Assembly (NCBI RefSeq): GCF_029105185.1 | Contig: NZ_JAFMZK010000001.1 | Coordinates: 248,001 to 312,000, forward strand | Reading direction: 5' to 3' | Source: Aliiroseovarius sp. Z3 | GTDB taxonomy: Bacteria; Pseudomonadota; Alphaproteobacteria; Rhodobacterales; Rhodobacteraceae | Length of the DNA: 64,000 bases | Shown here: one piece after another, positions 8,674 through 16,316 of the stretch | Numbering within the stretch: the stretch's first letter is position 1 | How the letters are laid out: the number at the start of each line of letters is the position of its first letter | The notes under the pieces: model-generated | The model's input: the letters and a program-made list of their open reading frames with translations, nothing else | Database searches by the model: none | What the model was told of the DNA's origin: nothing | Position numbers and translations under genes: made by a program

Positions 8674-9849
8674 ATGAGCGCCCCTTTGGAAGACATCACC
8701 ATTCTTGATCTGACTCATGTTCTGGCGGGGCCGTATTGTTCGATGATCCTGTCGGACCTTGGGGCCAAGGTGATCAAGGTCGAACAGCCCGGCACCGGCG
8801 ATGATACGCGCCATTTCCCGCCGTTTCGCGATGGTTTCAGCGCCTATTTCGCCACCATCAACCGCAACAAACAATCCATCGCTCTTGACCTTAAGGATGA
8901 CGCGGACCGGATTGTTTTTGAACGGCTTCTTGGTCAAGTTGACGTGGTAATGGAAAACTATCGCCCCGGTGTGATGGAACGTCTGGGCTATGGCTGGGAC
9001 AGCCTGTCGGCCAAACACCCCCACCTGATATATGGCGCGGTTTCCGGGTTCGGGCATACCGGGCCGGACGCCGAACGCCCGGCCTATGACATGGTGGTGC
9101 AGGCGCGCGGCGGCGTGATGTCGATCACCGGTGAAAAAAACCGCGAACCGGTCCGCGTCGGCGCCTCGGTTGGGGATATTGTCGCCGGGATGTTTCTGGG
9201 TCACGGGCTGCTGGCCGCACTCTACCAACGTCTGAAAACCGGCAAAGGGCAGAAGGTCGACATTGCCATGCTGGACAGTCAATTGGCCATTCTGGAACAT
9301 GCGGTCGCCATCACCGGCGAAACCGGCATTCCGCCGGGGCCGTCAGGTGCGCGCCATCCCTCGATCGCGCCGTTCGAAACCTATCACACCAAGGACGGGC
9401 TGATGGTCATCGCCTGCGGCAATGACACCCTGTTCAAACGATTCTGTGAGATCATTGGCAAACCGAAATGGGCGAAATGGGATGAATTTTCCACCAATCT
9501 GGCGCGGTGCGAGAACGTAATGTTGCTCAGACGCAAGATCGAGGCCATCACACTTGCCCATCCCCGCGCCTATTGGTTCGAGCTGTTCACCGCGTCAGGT
9601 ATCCCCTGCGCGCCCATTCAGAACGTGGCCGAAGCGATGCAGGATCCACAAATCCTAGCGCGCAACATGGTCGTGGACATGCCTGCCCCAAATGATGATC
9701 GGTCCTTCAAAGCCGCCGGCAATCCGATCAAGATGTCGGGCCTGCCCGACATGACCGTGGCCGGGGCGGCCCCCATGCTGGATGGCGACCGTGCTGACAT
9801 TCTGGCGTGGCTTGACCAACGGGAAACAGCCATGCGCCCTGCCGAGTGA
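8674..9849 (+). CDS. CaiB/BaiF family III CoA-transferase
   Basis: A 391-aa family III CoA-transferase, which moves CoA between acyl-CoA and a free acid through an aspartyl-CoA thioester. The N-terminus ILDLTHVLAGPYCSMILSD and the strand GAKVIKVEQPG are characteristic. The expected catalytic Asp lies in the segment GQKVDIAMLDSQLA (about residue 195). The length is typical. A good ribosome site (GGAAAGGAAA) supports the start. The gene sits between two members of the corrinoid module but behind a terminator, so it may be only a neighbour. The acyl substrate cannot be told from the sequence. Confidence 0.85.
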   Translation: MSAPLEDITILDLTHVLAGPYCSMILSDLGAKVIKVEQPGTGDDTRHFPPFRDGFSAYFATINRNKQSIALDLKDDADRIVFERLLGQVDVVMENYRPGVMERLGYGWDSLSAKHPHLIYGAVSGFGHTGPDAERPAYDMVVQARGGVMSITGEKNREPVRVGASVGDIVAGMFLGHGLLAALYQRLKTGKGQKVDIAMLDSQLAILEHAVAITGETGIPPGPSGARHPSIAPFETYHTKDGLMVIACGNDTLFKRFCEIIGKPKWAKWDEFSTNLARCENVMLLRRKIEAITLAHPRAYWFELFTASGIPCAPIQNVAEAMQDPQILARNMVVDMPAPNDDRSFKAAGNPIKMSGLPDMTVAGAAPMLDGDRADILAWLDQRETAMRPAE

Positions 9850-9988
9850 TCCATCGCAGCCGATAACCGTCTGATTCCAGCCACCTCTGGCGAAAAAGAC
9901 GTTTCCAAACCAAAGATGCCGCTGGCAGGCATTGCACCTGCCAGCGCCTTCCGTAGATTGGGCGAAACTCATCAGGGAAGATGCGCGC

Positions 9989-12031
9989 ATGTCACAGGAT
10001 CCTTTGGTTGTTTTCACGCCCTCCGGCAAACGGGGCCGGTTCGCCGTGGGCACGCCCATTCTGACCGCCGCCCGCCAGCTTGGCGTCGATCTGGACAGTG
10101 TGTGCGGGGGGCGTGGCATCTGTTCGAAATGCCAGATCACGCCCAGCTATGGCGAATTTCCCAAGCACGGTGTCACGGTGCGCGAAGACGCCTTGTCCGA
10201 TTGGAACAAGGTCGAACAACGCTATGACGATATTCGCGGCCTGCCCAAGGGGCGTCGGCTGGGCTGTCAGGCCACCGTTCAGGGCGATGTGGTCATCGAC
10301 GTGCCGCCGGAAAGCCAGGTGCACAAACAGGTCGTGCGCAAACGGGCCGAGGCACGGGACATCACGCTCGACCCGCTGGTGAAGCTGTTTTATGTCGCGG
10401 TGGAAGAGCCCGACATGCACGAACCGTCCGGCGATCTGGAACGTCTGGTCGTTGCCCTGCGCGAGCAGTGGGAGCTTGAGGACGTGAAGGCCGATCTGCA
10501 TATCCTGCAAGGTCTGCAACCGGTTCTGCGCAAGGGCGAATGGAAGGTTACGGTGGCCGTCCATTTGGGCGACGAGGAAAACCCACCCCGCATCATGCAC
10601 CTGTGGCCCGGATATTATGAAGGTGCCGTTTACGGCGTGGCCATCGACCTTGGATCAACCACCATCGCGGCCCATCTGTGCGATCTGGCAACGGGCGATG
10701 TCGTTGCCTCTTCGGGCTTGATGAACCCACAAATCCGGTTTGGCGAAGACCTGATGAGCCGGGTCAGCTATTCCATGATGAACCCCACGGGCGCGCAGGA
10801 AATGACCGACGCTGTGCGTGAAGGGCTGAACGCGCTGTTCACCCAAATCGCATCCGAGGCCGAGATTGATAAATCGCTGATCATGGATGTGGTCGTGGTG
10901 TGCAATCCGGTGATGCATCACTTGCTTCTGGGCATTGATCCGTTCGAGCTGGGACAGGCCCCGTTTGCGCTGGCAACCTCGAATGCGCTTCGCCTGCGCG
11001 CGGATGATCTGATTCTGTCGGTTCACCATTCGGCGCGGGTCTATCTGTTGCCCTGCATCGCGGGCCATGTGGGCGCCGATGCAGCGGCGGTGGCTCTGTC
11101 CGAAGCCCCCGACAAGTCCGACGATCTTGTGCTGGTGGTCGATGTGGGCACCAATGCCGAGATTTTGCTGGGCGACAAGACGGGCGTGATGGCCTGTTCT
11201 TCGCCCACTGGCCCCGCCTTCGAAGGCGCACAGATCAGCGCAGGCCAGCGCGCGGCCCCCGGCGCAATCGAACGGGTCGAAATCGACCCCACCACCAAAG
11301 AGCCGCGCTTCAAAGTGATCGGATCGGACCTTTGGTCCACCGATGAAGGCTTTGACGTGGCGATTGCCACCACAGGTGTGACCGGCATCTGCGGCTCGGG
11401 GATCATCGAGGTGATTGCCGAGATGCGGATGGCTGGGTTGGTCGATGCTGGTGGTCTGATCGGGTCGCCGGAACAGACTGGCACCGCCCGTTGCTTTGCC
11501 GATGGGCGCACCTATTCCTATCGCTTGTGGGATGGCGACGACGATAGTGGCCCGATTGCTGTCACCAACGCCGATATCCGCGCCATCCAGATGGCCAAGG
11601 CGGCGCTTTATTCCGGTGCGCGCCTGTTGATGGACAAGCGCGGCGTCGATCACGTGGATCGCGTGGTCTTGGCCGGGGCCTTTGGCGCGCATATTTCGGC
11701 CAAGCATGCGATGGTTTTGGGCATGATCCCGGATTGCCTATTGGACAAGGTGACGTCAGCGGGCAATGCTGCGGGCACTGGTGCACGTATCGCGCTGTTG
11801 AACCGGGCCGCCCGGGCTGAAATCGAAGACACCGTGCGTAAAATCCAGAAAATTGAAACCGCGGTCGAGCCACGCTTTCAAGAGCATTTCGTCAATGCCT
11901 CGGCCATGCCCAACGCGGTCGAACCGTTCCCCATCCTGCGCAGCATCGTCGCCCTTCCCGACCTTAGCTTCAATGCCGGCGGTGGTGAAGGCGAAGACAG
12001 CGGACGGCGGCGCAGACGGCGGCGGGGCTGA
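9989..12031 (+). CDS. RamA-like corrinoid activation protein (2Fe-2S ferredoxin plus ASKHA domain)
   Basis: A 680-aa protein with an N-terminal plant-type ferredoxin domain (Cys39, Cys45, Cys48 and Cys93 fit C-x5-C-x2-C...C). A middle domain and a large ASKHA ATPase-like domain follow, from about residue 215 (VAIDLGSTTIA). This is the layout of RACo/RamA/DUF4445 proteins, which return inactive Co(II) corrinoid proteins to Co(I) using ATP. The start at 9989 has AGGGAAG upstream; 19 further codons are open but unsupported. The C-terminus ends in seven consecutive Arg (673-679) and Gly, echoing the tail of the methyltransferase at 7445. It likely reactivates the cobalamin of a split methionine synthase or methylamine/betaine system. 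Confidence 0.85.
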   Translation: MSQDPLVVFTPSGKRGRFAVGTPILTAARQLGVDLDSVCGGRGICSKCQITPSYGEFPKHGVTVREDALSDWNKVEQRYDDIRGLPKGRRLGCQATVQGDVVIDVPPESQVHKQVVRKRAEARDITLDPLVKLFYVAVEEPDMHEPSGDLERLVVALREQWELEDVKADLHILQGLQPVLRKGEWKVTVAVHLGDEENPPRIMHLWPGYYEGAVYGVAIDLGSTTIAAHLCDLATGDVVASSGLMNPQIRFGEDLMSRVSYSMMNPTGAQEMTDAVREGLNALFTQIASEAEIDKSLIMDVVVVCNPVMHHLLLGIDPFELGQAPFALATSNALRLRADDLILSVHHSARVYLLPCIAGHVGADAAAVALSEAPDKSDDLVLVVDVGTNAEILLGDKTGVMACSSPTGPAFEGAQISAGQRAAPGAIERVEIDPTTKEPRFKVIGSDLWSTDEGFDVAIATTGVTGICGSGIIEVIAEMRMAGLVDAGGLIGSPEQTGTARCFADGRTYSYRLWDGDDDSGPIAVTNADIRAIQMAKAALYSGARLLMDKRGVDHVDRVVLAGAFGAHISAKHAMVLGMIPDCLLDKVTSAGNAAGTGARIALLNRAARAEIEDTVRKIQKIETAVEPRFQEHFVNASAMPNAVEPFPILRSIVALPDLSFNAGGGEGEDSGRRRRRRRG

Positions 12032-12086
12032 CGCACGCATACATCCACTTGACGCTCCATCGCGAGTGGCATAACCAAAACCCATC

Positions 12087-12160
12087 GCGGGTGTAGCTCA
12101 ATGGTAGAGCAGCAGCTTCCCAAGCTGACGACGAGGGTTCGATTCCCTTCACCCGCTCCA
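12087..12160 (+). tRNA. tRNA-Gly (anticodon CCC)
   Basis: A full cloverleaf can be drawn. A 7-bp acceptor stem pairs GCGGGTG with CACCCGC. The D arm is GCTC-AATGGTA-GAGC. The anticodon loop TTCCCAA places CCC at positions 34-36. The T arm has TTCGATT, and CCA is encoded. The outermost anticodon-stem pair is a G-A mismatch, the only irregularity. No integrase or duplicated 3' end is visible nearby, so there is no sign of an attachment site. Confidence 0.95.
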
Positions 12161-12221
12161 GTTTCCCAACCATCGCCGGATGCCGACACCAGCGCAGCTG
12201 GCGAAACGCCAAGGTGTCTCG

Positions 12222-12710
12222 ATGTCCGATCCGTTTGCCCATATTCCACTGGTCACGCCCCTGAATGCCACGCAACTGCAAAGCGTCGGTGTGCCCAAGG
12301 GCTGGAACTACGGGCTGGCAGACCGCGTGCGGTTTCACGAGTTGGACGCGTTGAACCACGTCAACAACGTCGCCTATTTCCGGTGGTTTGAATCCATCCG
12401 CATTCCCTATTTCGCCCATGTTCACGTCACAAGCTATCAGGACGACGATCCCCAAGTGGTGCTGGCGACGAATTACGCGCGATACTTCAAGCCCCTGCAT
12501 CTGGGCGACAATTATGTCATCACCGCCCGTACGAAGAGCTTTCGCAACAGTTCCTTCGTGATGGAGTACGGTGCTTATGTGGATGGCGAACTGATGTGCG
12601 GATCGGAAAGCGTGATCGTGACGCTGGAACAGGACGGGGTGACAAAGCGCCCTCTGCGCACTGAAACCATCCAAGTCTTCCTGTCCGAGGGTGCCGAGGG
12701 CCCTGCCTGA
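12222..12710 (+). CDS. Acyl-CoA thioesterase (hot-dog fold, YbgC-like)
   Basis: A 162-aa single hot-dog domain protein of the 4-hydroxybenzoyl-CoA/acyl-CoA thioesterase type. The family signature, with a catalytic Asp followed by N-x-V-N-N, is seen as ELDALNHVNNVAYFRWFE at residues about 43-60. The start is at 12222, with AAGG ahead; an upstream ATG in the same frame lies closer to the tRNA and lacks support. It would hydrolyse acyl-CoA in the cytoplasm; the chain length is unknown. It stands alone between tRNA-Gly and the leftward TauE gene. Confidence 0.8.
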   Translation: MSDPFAHIPLVTPLNATQLQSVGVPKGWNYGLADRVRFHELDALNHVNNVAYFRWFESIRIPYFAHVHVTSYQDDDPQVVLATNYARYFKPLHLGDNYVITARTKSFRNSSFVMEYGAYVDGELMCGSESVIVTLEQDGVTKRPLRTETIQVFLSEGAEGPA

Positions 12711-12713
12711 CGC

Positions 12714-13538
12714 CTACCCCACCAACGCCTTGCGCAGCATGTTCAGGGCCACCAATGTCAGGAACACTGCGAACACGCGCTTTAAGGGCTTAGGGTCCAT
12801 CGCATGGGCGATTTTAACCCCGTAAGGCGTGGTGATCATCGTCATGGCCACCACCAGCGCGAAGGCAGGCAGGTTGACCGCACCAATTGTGAAGGGCGGT
12901 CGCGCCGCTGGTTCAATAGACACCAGCAGGAAACCAAGCACCGACGGCACGGCGATCAGAACGCCGAACCCTGCCGCCGTGGCCACCGCGTTGTGGATTG
13001 GACGGCCATGCAATGTCATCAGGGGCACGCCGAAGCTGCCGCCGCCGATGCCCATCAGGACCGACAGAAACCCAAGGATCGGTGAGAGCACCGCGCGGCG
13101 CAACCCGGTCGGCATCGCCTCCGCCAGCCGCCAATTGGCACGACCAAGCCCCAGATAGGCGCCGATCACCAGCCCCAGGCCCCCAAAGATCGCCTGCAAC
13201 ACGGTTGAACGCAGGCCCGAGGCTACCAGCACTCCAATCACCGCCCCCACCGCAATACCGGGCGCCCATGTCTTCAGGATATCCCATTCCACCGCGCCCT
13301 TGCGATTGTGCGCGTGCACCGACCGAAGCGAGGTCACGATGATCGTGGCAAGCGATGTGGCCAGACAGATTTGCATCAATTGGTCAGAGGCATATCCCAG
13401 CGCCGTAAAAGCATAGAAAAACGCAGGCACCAGCACGATACCACCGCCGACGCCCAACAACCCGGCCAGGACACCCGCGAACGCGCCGATCGCCAACAAA
13501 AGGGCGGCCATTGGCAGAAGAACTGAAATATCTGGCAT
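12714..13538 (-). CDS. TauE/SafE-family anion exporter
   Basis: A 274-aa integral membrane protein with about eight hydrophobic segments. It has the family's two repeated halves, the first marked by AGLLGVGGGIVLVPAFF and the second by LMGIGGGSFGVPLM. Members export sulfite, sulfoacetate or related anions, or take up organic acids. The start at 13538 gives a normal N-terminus; the frame runs 37 codons further into dusA without support. It begins 8 bases after the dusA stop and is probably co-transcribed with it. A link to the sulfur cluster 5 kb away is possible but not shown. Confidence 0.8.
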   Translation of the reverse strand: MPDISVLLPMAALLLAIGAFAGVLAGLLGVGGGIVLVPAFFYAFTALGYASDQLMQICLATSLATIIVTSLRSVHAHNRKGAVEWDILKTWAPGIAVGAVIGVLVASGLRSTVLQAIFGGLGLVIGAYLGLGRANWRLAEAMPTGLRRAVLSPILGFLSVLMGIGGGSFGVPLMTLHGRPIHNAVATAAGFGVLIAVPSVLGFLLVSIEPAARPPFTIGAVNLPAFALVVAMTMITTPYGVKIAHAMDPKPLKRVFAVFLTLVALNMLRKALVG

Positions 13539-13546
13539 GCGTGTTC

Positions 13547-14554
13547 TCAGCTTGCAGGGACGTGTTCGGGTACACGTGATAGCGCCCCGGCCACCAACGC
13601 AACCCCTGCCCCATCCCGCGTCGCCCCTTCCGACAGGATACGCCGCCATTTCCGCGCACCGGGTCGCCCCGTGAAAGTGCCCAGCATATGACGCGTGATT
13701 GAGTGCAGGCGTACGCCCTTGGCCAATTGCGCCTCGATATAAGGATACATCGCCTCGACGACCTCATGCGCACTGCGCGGGCGTGCGATGTCACCGAAAA
13801 TCGCCTGATCCACCCCCAACAGCACCGAAGCCGGATCGTGATAGGCGGCACGACCGATCATCACCCCGTCCATCACATCCAGATGTGCCTGCGCCTCGTC
13901 CAACGTGGTGATCCCGCCATTGATCGACAGATGCAGAGTTGGAAAAGCTGCTTTTATCCGATGCACCAAGGGATAATCCAGCGGTGGAATGTCCCGGTTT
14001 TCTTTCGGGCTTAGCCCTTGAAGCCACGCCTTTCGCGCATGGATCGTGAAACGCGAGACACCTGCAGCAGCGACCGTTTCAAGAAAGAACGGCAGCACTT
14101 CATCGGGGCTTTGTTCGTCCACCCCAATTCTGCATTTAACAGTGACATCAATGCCTTGCGCGGCATCATTCATCGCAGACATACAGGCCGCCACCAGTGG
14201 TGCATCGCGCATCAAAACCGCCCCGAACGTGCCCGACTGCACCCGGTCCGAGGGGCAACCAACATTCAGGTTCACCTCGTCATAGCCACGCTCGACACAC
14301 ATCTTCGTGGCCGCCGCAAGCTCTTTTGGGTCCGAGCCGCCCAGTTGCACCGCGACCGGATGTTCCTCGGAATTGTAGTCCAACAGATGTACGGCGCCAC
14401 CCCGCACCAATGCGGGCGCTGTGACCATCTCGGTGTAAAGCAGCGTGTGTCGCGTCATCAGCCGGTGGAAATACCGGCAATGACGATCCGACCAATCCAT
14501 CATAGGGGCGACAGACAGGCGGGCGGCACGGGTTATGTCTTTGTTGGTGTTCAT
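13547..14554 (-). CDS. dusA: tRNA-dihydrouridine(20/20a) synthase DusA
   Basis: A 335-aa FMN-dependent reductase that makes dihydrouridine in the tRNA D loop. Signatures are SVAPMMDWSDRHCRYFHRL at residues about 15-33, the FMN-loop motif NLNVGCPSDRVQSG with the catalytic Cys, and the later TIHARKAWLQGLSPKENR. The last of these is specific to the DusA subgroup. The length is typical. It precedes the TauE gene with a gap of 8 bases. Confidence 0.93.
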   Translation of the reverse strand: MNTNKDITRAARLSVAPMMDWSDRHCRYFHRLMTRHTLLYTEMVTAPALVRGGAVHLLDYNSEEHPVAVQLGGSDPKELAAATKMCVERGYDEVNLNVGCPSDRVQSGTFGAVLMRDAPLVAACMSAMNDAAQGIDVTVKCRIGVDEQSPDEVLPFFLETVAAAGVSRFTIHARKAWLQGLSPKENRDIPPLDYPLVHRIKAAFPTLHLSINGGITTLDEAQAHLDVMDGVMIGRAAYHDPASVLLGVDQAIFGDIARPRSAHEVVEAMYPYIEAQLAKGVRLHSITRHMLGTFTGRPGARKWRRILSEGATRDGAGVALVAGALSRVPEHVPAS

Positions 14555-14614
14555 CGCGCGCTACATAATGGAACGGCGTGACGAATGCCAGATGTCACCA
14601 TTTGGTGAGAGACA

Positions 14615-15334
14615 TCATTGAGGGGGGCGTTCAAACGCGAAAACACCGCCCCGCGAAAGCTGGGGATTTTCAACAAATCCTTGTGCCGCCAATCCATCGC
14701 GAATTTCGCGCATGCCGGGCCGGTGATAGATATGCCGATGCAGCTCGACAATCATGGTATGTATTCCGGACAGATCCGCATGGCGAAAGAAGCCAAGCTC
14801 TGCCCCTTCTATGTCCATCACCAGAACCGTCGGCTGACATTCGGCCTTAATGTCGGCCCAGGCGGCAACGGGCACCTGCACCTTCTCGGCGGTCGCCTGC
14901 CCCTTTGTAATGGTCATACCTGACCCAAGAAAGTTTCCGCGAATGAAGAATTCCACCGTTTCAGGGGGCGTGGGTTCAGAAATAACGATCTGATACCGCA
15001 AAGAGATCAGGTTCGCCAATCCGTTATGGTCATAGAGCGCGCGGGCGTGATCAATCAGTTTGTGATTTGCCTCGAACGACGTGATCGCTTCTGGCTGGCA
15101 GTTCTTCGCGATCACAGCACCAACGACGCCGGTACCTGCACCCATTTCGACCACCCGATCTCTGGATTTGATCAGCGCAAGGGCCGCTTCAACTTCGCGC
15201 CGTTCGTAGCGTCCAGCCTTCATGTTGGCGATCATCGTCGGACCAAGATGAGGTGCATCCGGCACCTCGACCCCGTGATATGTCGCGACGATCTCTGGCG
15301 CATCCGGAGTGGTGTATTCGCGGCGCTGTGTCAC
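14615..15334 (-). CDS. FkbM-family methyltransferase
   Basis: A 239-aa class I SAM methyltransferase of the FkbM family. The SAM motif VVEMGAGTGVVGAVIAK is at about residues 61-77 and the following acidic turn is TSFEANHKLI. A later VLVMDIEGAELGFF fits the FkbM motif. The start appears to be GTG (15334), since the next in-frame ATG would cut into the domain; a GG-rich site stands 11 bases upstream. FkbM proteins methylate hydroxyl groups on polyketides or glycans. The acceptor here is unknown, and no biosynthetic cluster surrounds it. Confidence 0.75.
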   Translation of the reverse strand: MTQRREYTTPDAPEIVATYHGVEVPDAPHLGPTMIANMKAGRYERREVEAALALIKSRDRVVEMGAGTGVVGAVIAKNCQPEAITSFEANHKLIDHARALYDHNGLANLISLRYQIVISEPTPPETVEFFIRGNFLGSGMTITKGQATAEKVQVPVAAWADIKAECQPTVLVMDIEGAELGFFRHADLSGIHTMIVELHRHIYHRPGMREIRDGLAAQGFVENPQLSRGGVFAFERPPQ

Positions 15335-15424
15335 GAGCAGATGCCCCTTTTCCTCTGATGCACAACCATTAGGTCGACCGTGGTGATCCGGGCCAACCTG
15401 CCCTACTGGTCAGCCAAGATCAAT

Positions 15425-15449
15425 CCTGCACGACGGGGCCATGTGCAGG
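15425..15449 (-). terminator. Hairpin downstream of the SDR gene
   Basis: A 7-bp perfect inverted repeat (arms 15425-15431 and 15443-15449) lies 20 bases beyond the stop of the leftward SDR gene. No T-run follows on either strand, so factor-independent termination is doubtful. It may instead protect the mRNA end. Confidence 0.35.
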
Positions 15450-15468
15450 ATCCAAACACGTCGAAACC

Positions 15469-16236
15469 CTAGCGCGGGGCCATACGGATTGCGCCGTCCA
15501 GTCGGATGACCTCTCCGTTCAGCATGCTGTTTTCCACGATATGGCATACCATCGCGGCATATTCCGCAGGATCGCCAAGACGTGACGGGAACGGGACTTG
15601 TGCGCCAAGACTGTCCTGCACCTCTTGCGGCAGTCCTGCGACCATCGGTGTCTTGAAGATGCCCGGCGCGATGGACATCACGCGGATGCCGTCGCGCATC
15701 AGGTCGCGGGCCATTGGAAGCGTCATACCCACAACGCCCCCCTTGGACGCGGCATAGGCCAGCTGCCCGATCTGCCCGTCAAAGGCTGCGATAGATGCGG
15801 TGTTGACGATCACGCCCCGTTCACCATCCTCGGTCAGCGGATCGGTTTGCGACATGCCCGCTGCCGCTTGGCTGGCGCAGTTGAAAGTTCCAATCAGGTT
15901 CACACCGATGGTTTTGGCGAAGATGCCGGGATCGTGCGGTTCACCCTTCGACTGCGTTTTCGATGCGGGTGCGATGCCCGCGCAATTGACCAGGATATGT
16001 TCCTGCCCATGGGCCGCACGCAGGGTTTTGAACCCCTCTGCGACCGAGGCAGGGTCTGAGACATCCACCCTGGCGAAGCTGCCGCCAACCTTTTGGGCCA
16101 TCGCTTGTCCGGCTTCGTCGTTCAGATCGAAAATGCCAACTTTTGCACCGGCGTCAGCCAGCGCCTGCACCACGGCGCCGCCCAATCCAGACGCGCCTCC
16201 GGTGACGATGGCAACGGTGTTTTCGGTGATCTGCAT
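15469..16236 (-). CDS. SDR dehydrogenase (3-hydroxyacyl-CoA dehydrogenase type 2-like)
   Basis: A 255-aa short-chain dehydrogenase. The NAD-binding motif TGGASGLGGAV is at residues about 11-21, an NCAG segment follows, and the catalytic Tyr-x3-Lys is LAYAASKGG. The layout with GVIVNTASIAAFDGQIGQ matches type 2 3-hydroxyacyl-CoA dehydrogenases (HSD17B10-like) of fatty and branched-chain acid breakdown. The start at 16236 has a strong GGAGGG site; the frame is open 43 codons further upstream toward the sulP gene but without support. The substrate is inferred by resemblance only. Confidence 0.82.
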   Translation of the reverse strand: MQITENTVAIVTGGASGLGGAVVQALADAGAKVGIFDLNDEAGQAMAQKVGGSFARVDVSDPASVAEGFKTLRAAHGQEHILVNCAGIAPASKTQSKGEPHDPGIFAKTIGVNLIGTFNCASQAAAGMSQTDPLTEDGERGVIVNTASIAAFDGQIGQLAYAASKGGVVGMTLPMARDLMRDGIRVMSIAPGIFKTPMVAGLPQEVQDSLGAQVPFPSRLGDPAEYAAMVCHIVENSMLNGEVIRLDGAIRMAPR

Positions 16237-16316
16237 GACAAGCCCTCCGCTTTTGATCTGGGGCCACATAGCAAGAATTGTACAAGCGTTCAATAAATCC
16301 CTGAGCGCCTGAAAAG

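Noticed and set aside
12087-12160. tRNA-Gly as an integration site for a mobile element
   Set aside because: No integrase gene, no repeated tRNA 3' end and no compositional break were seen downstream.
14588-14613. Hairpin downstream of the FkbM gene
   Set aside because: A bulged stem can be drawn but it lacks a T-run and sits where a dusA promoter is expected, so its role is unclear.
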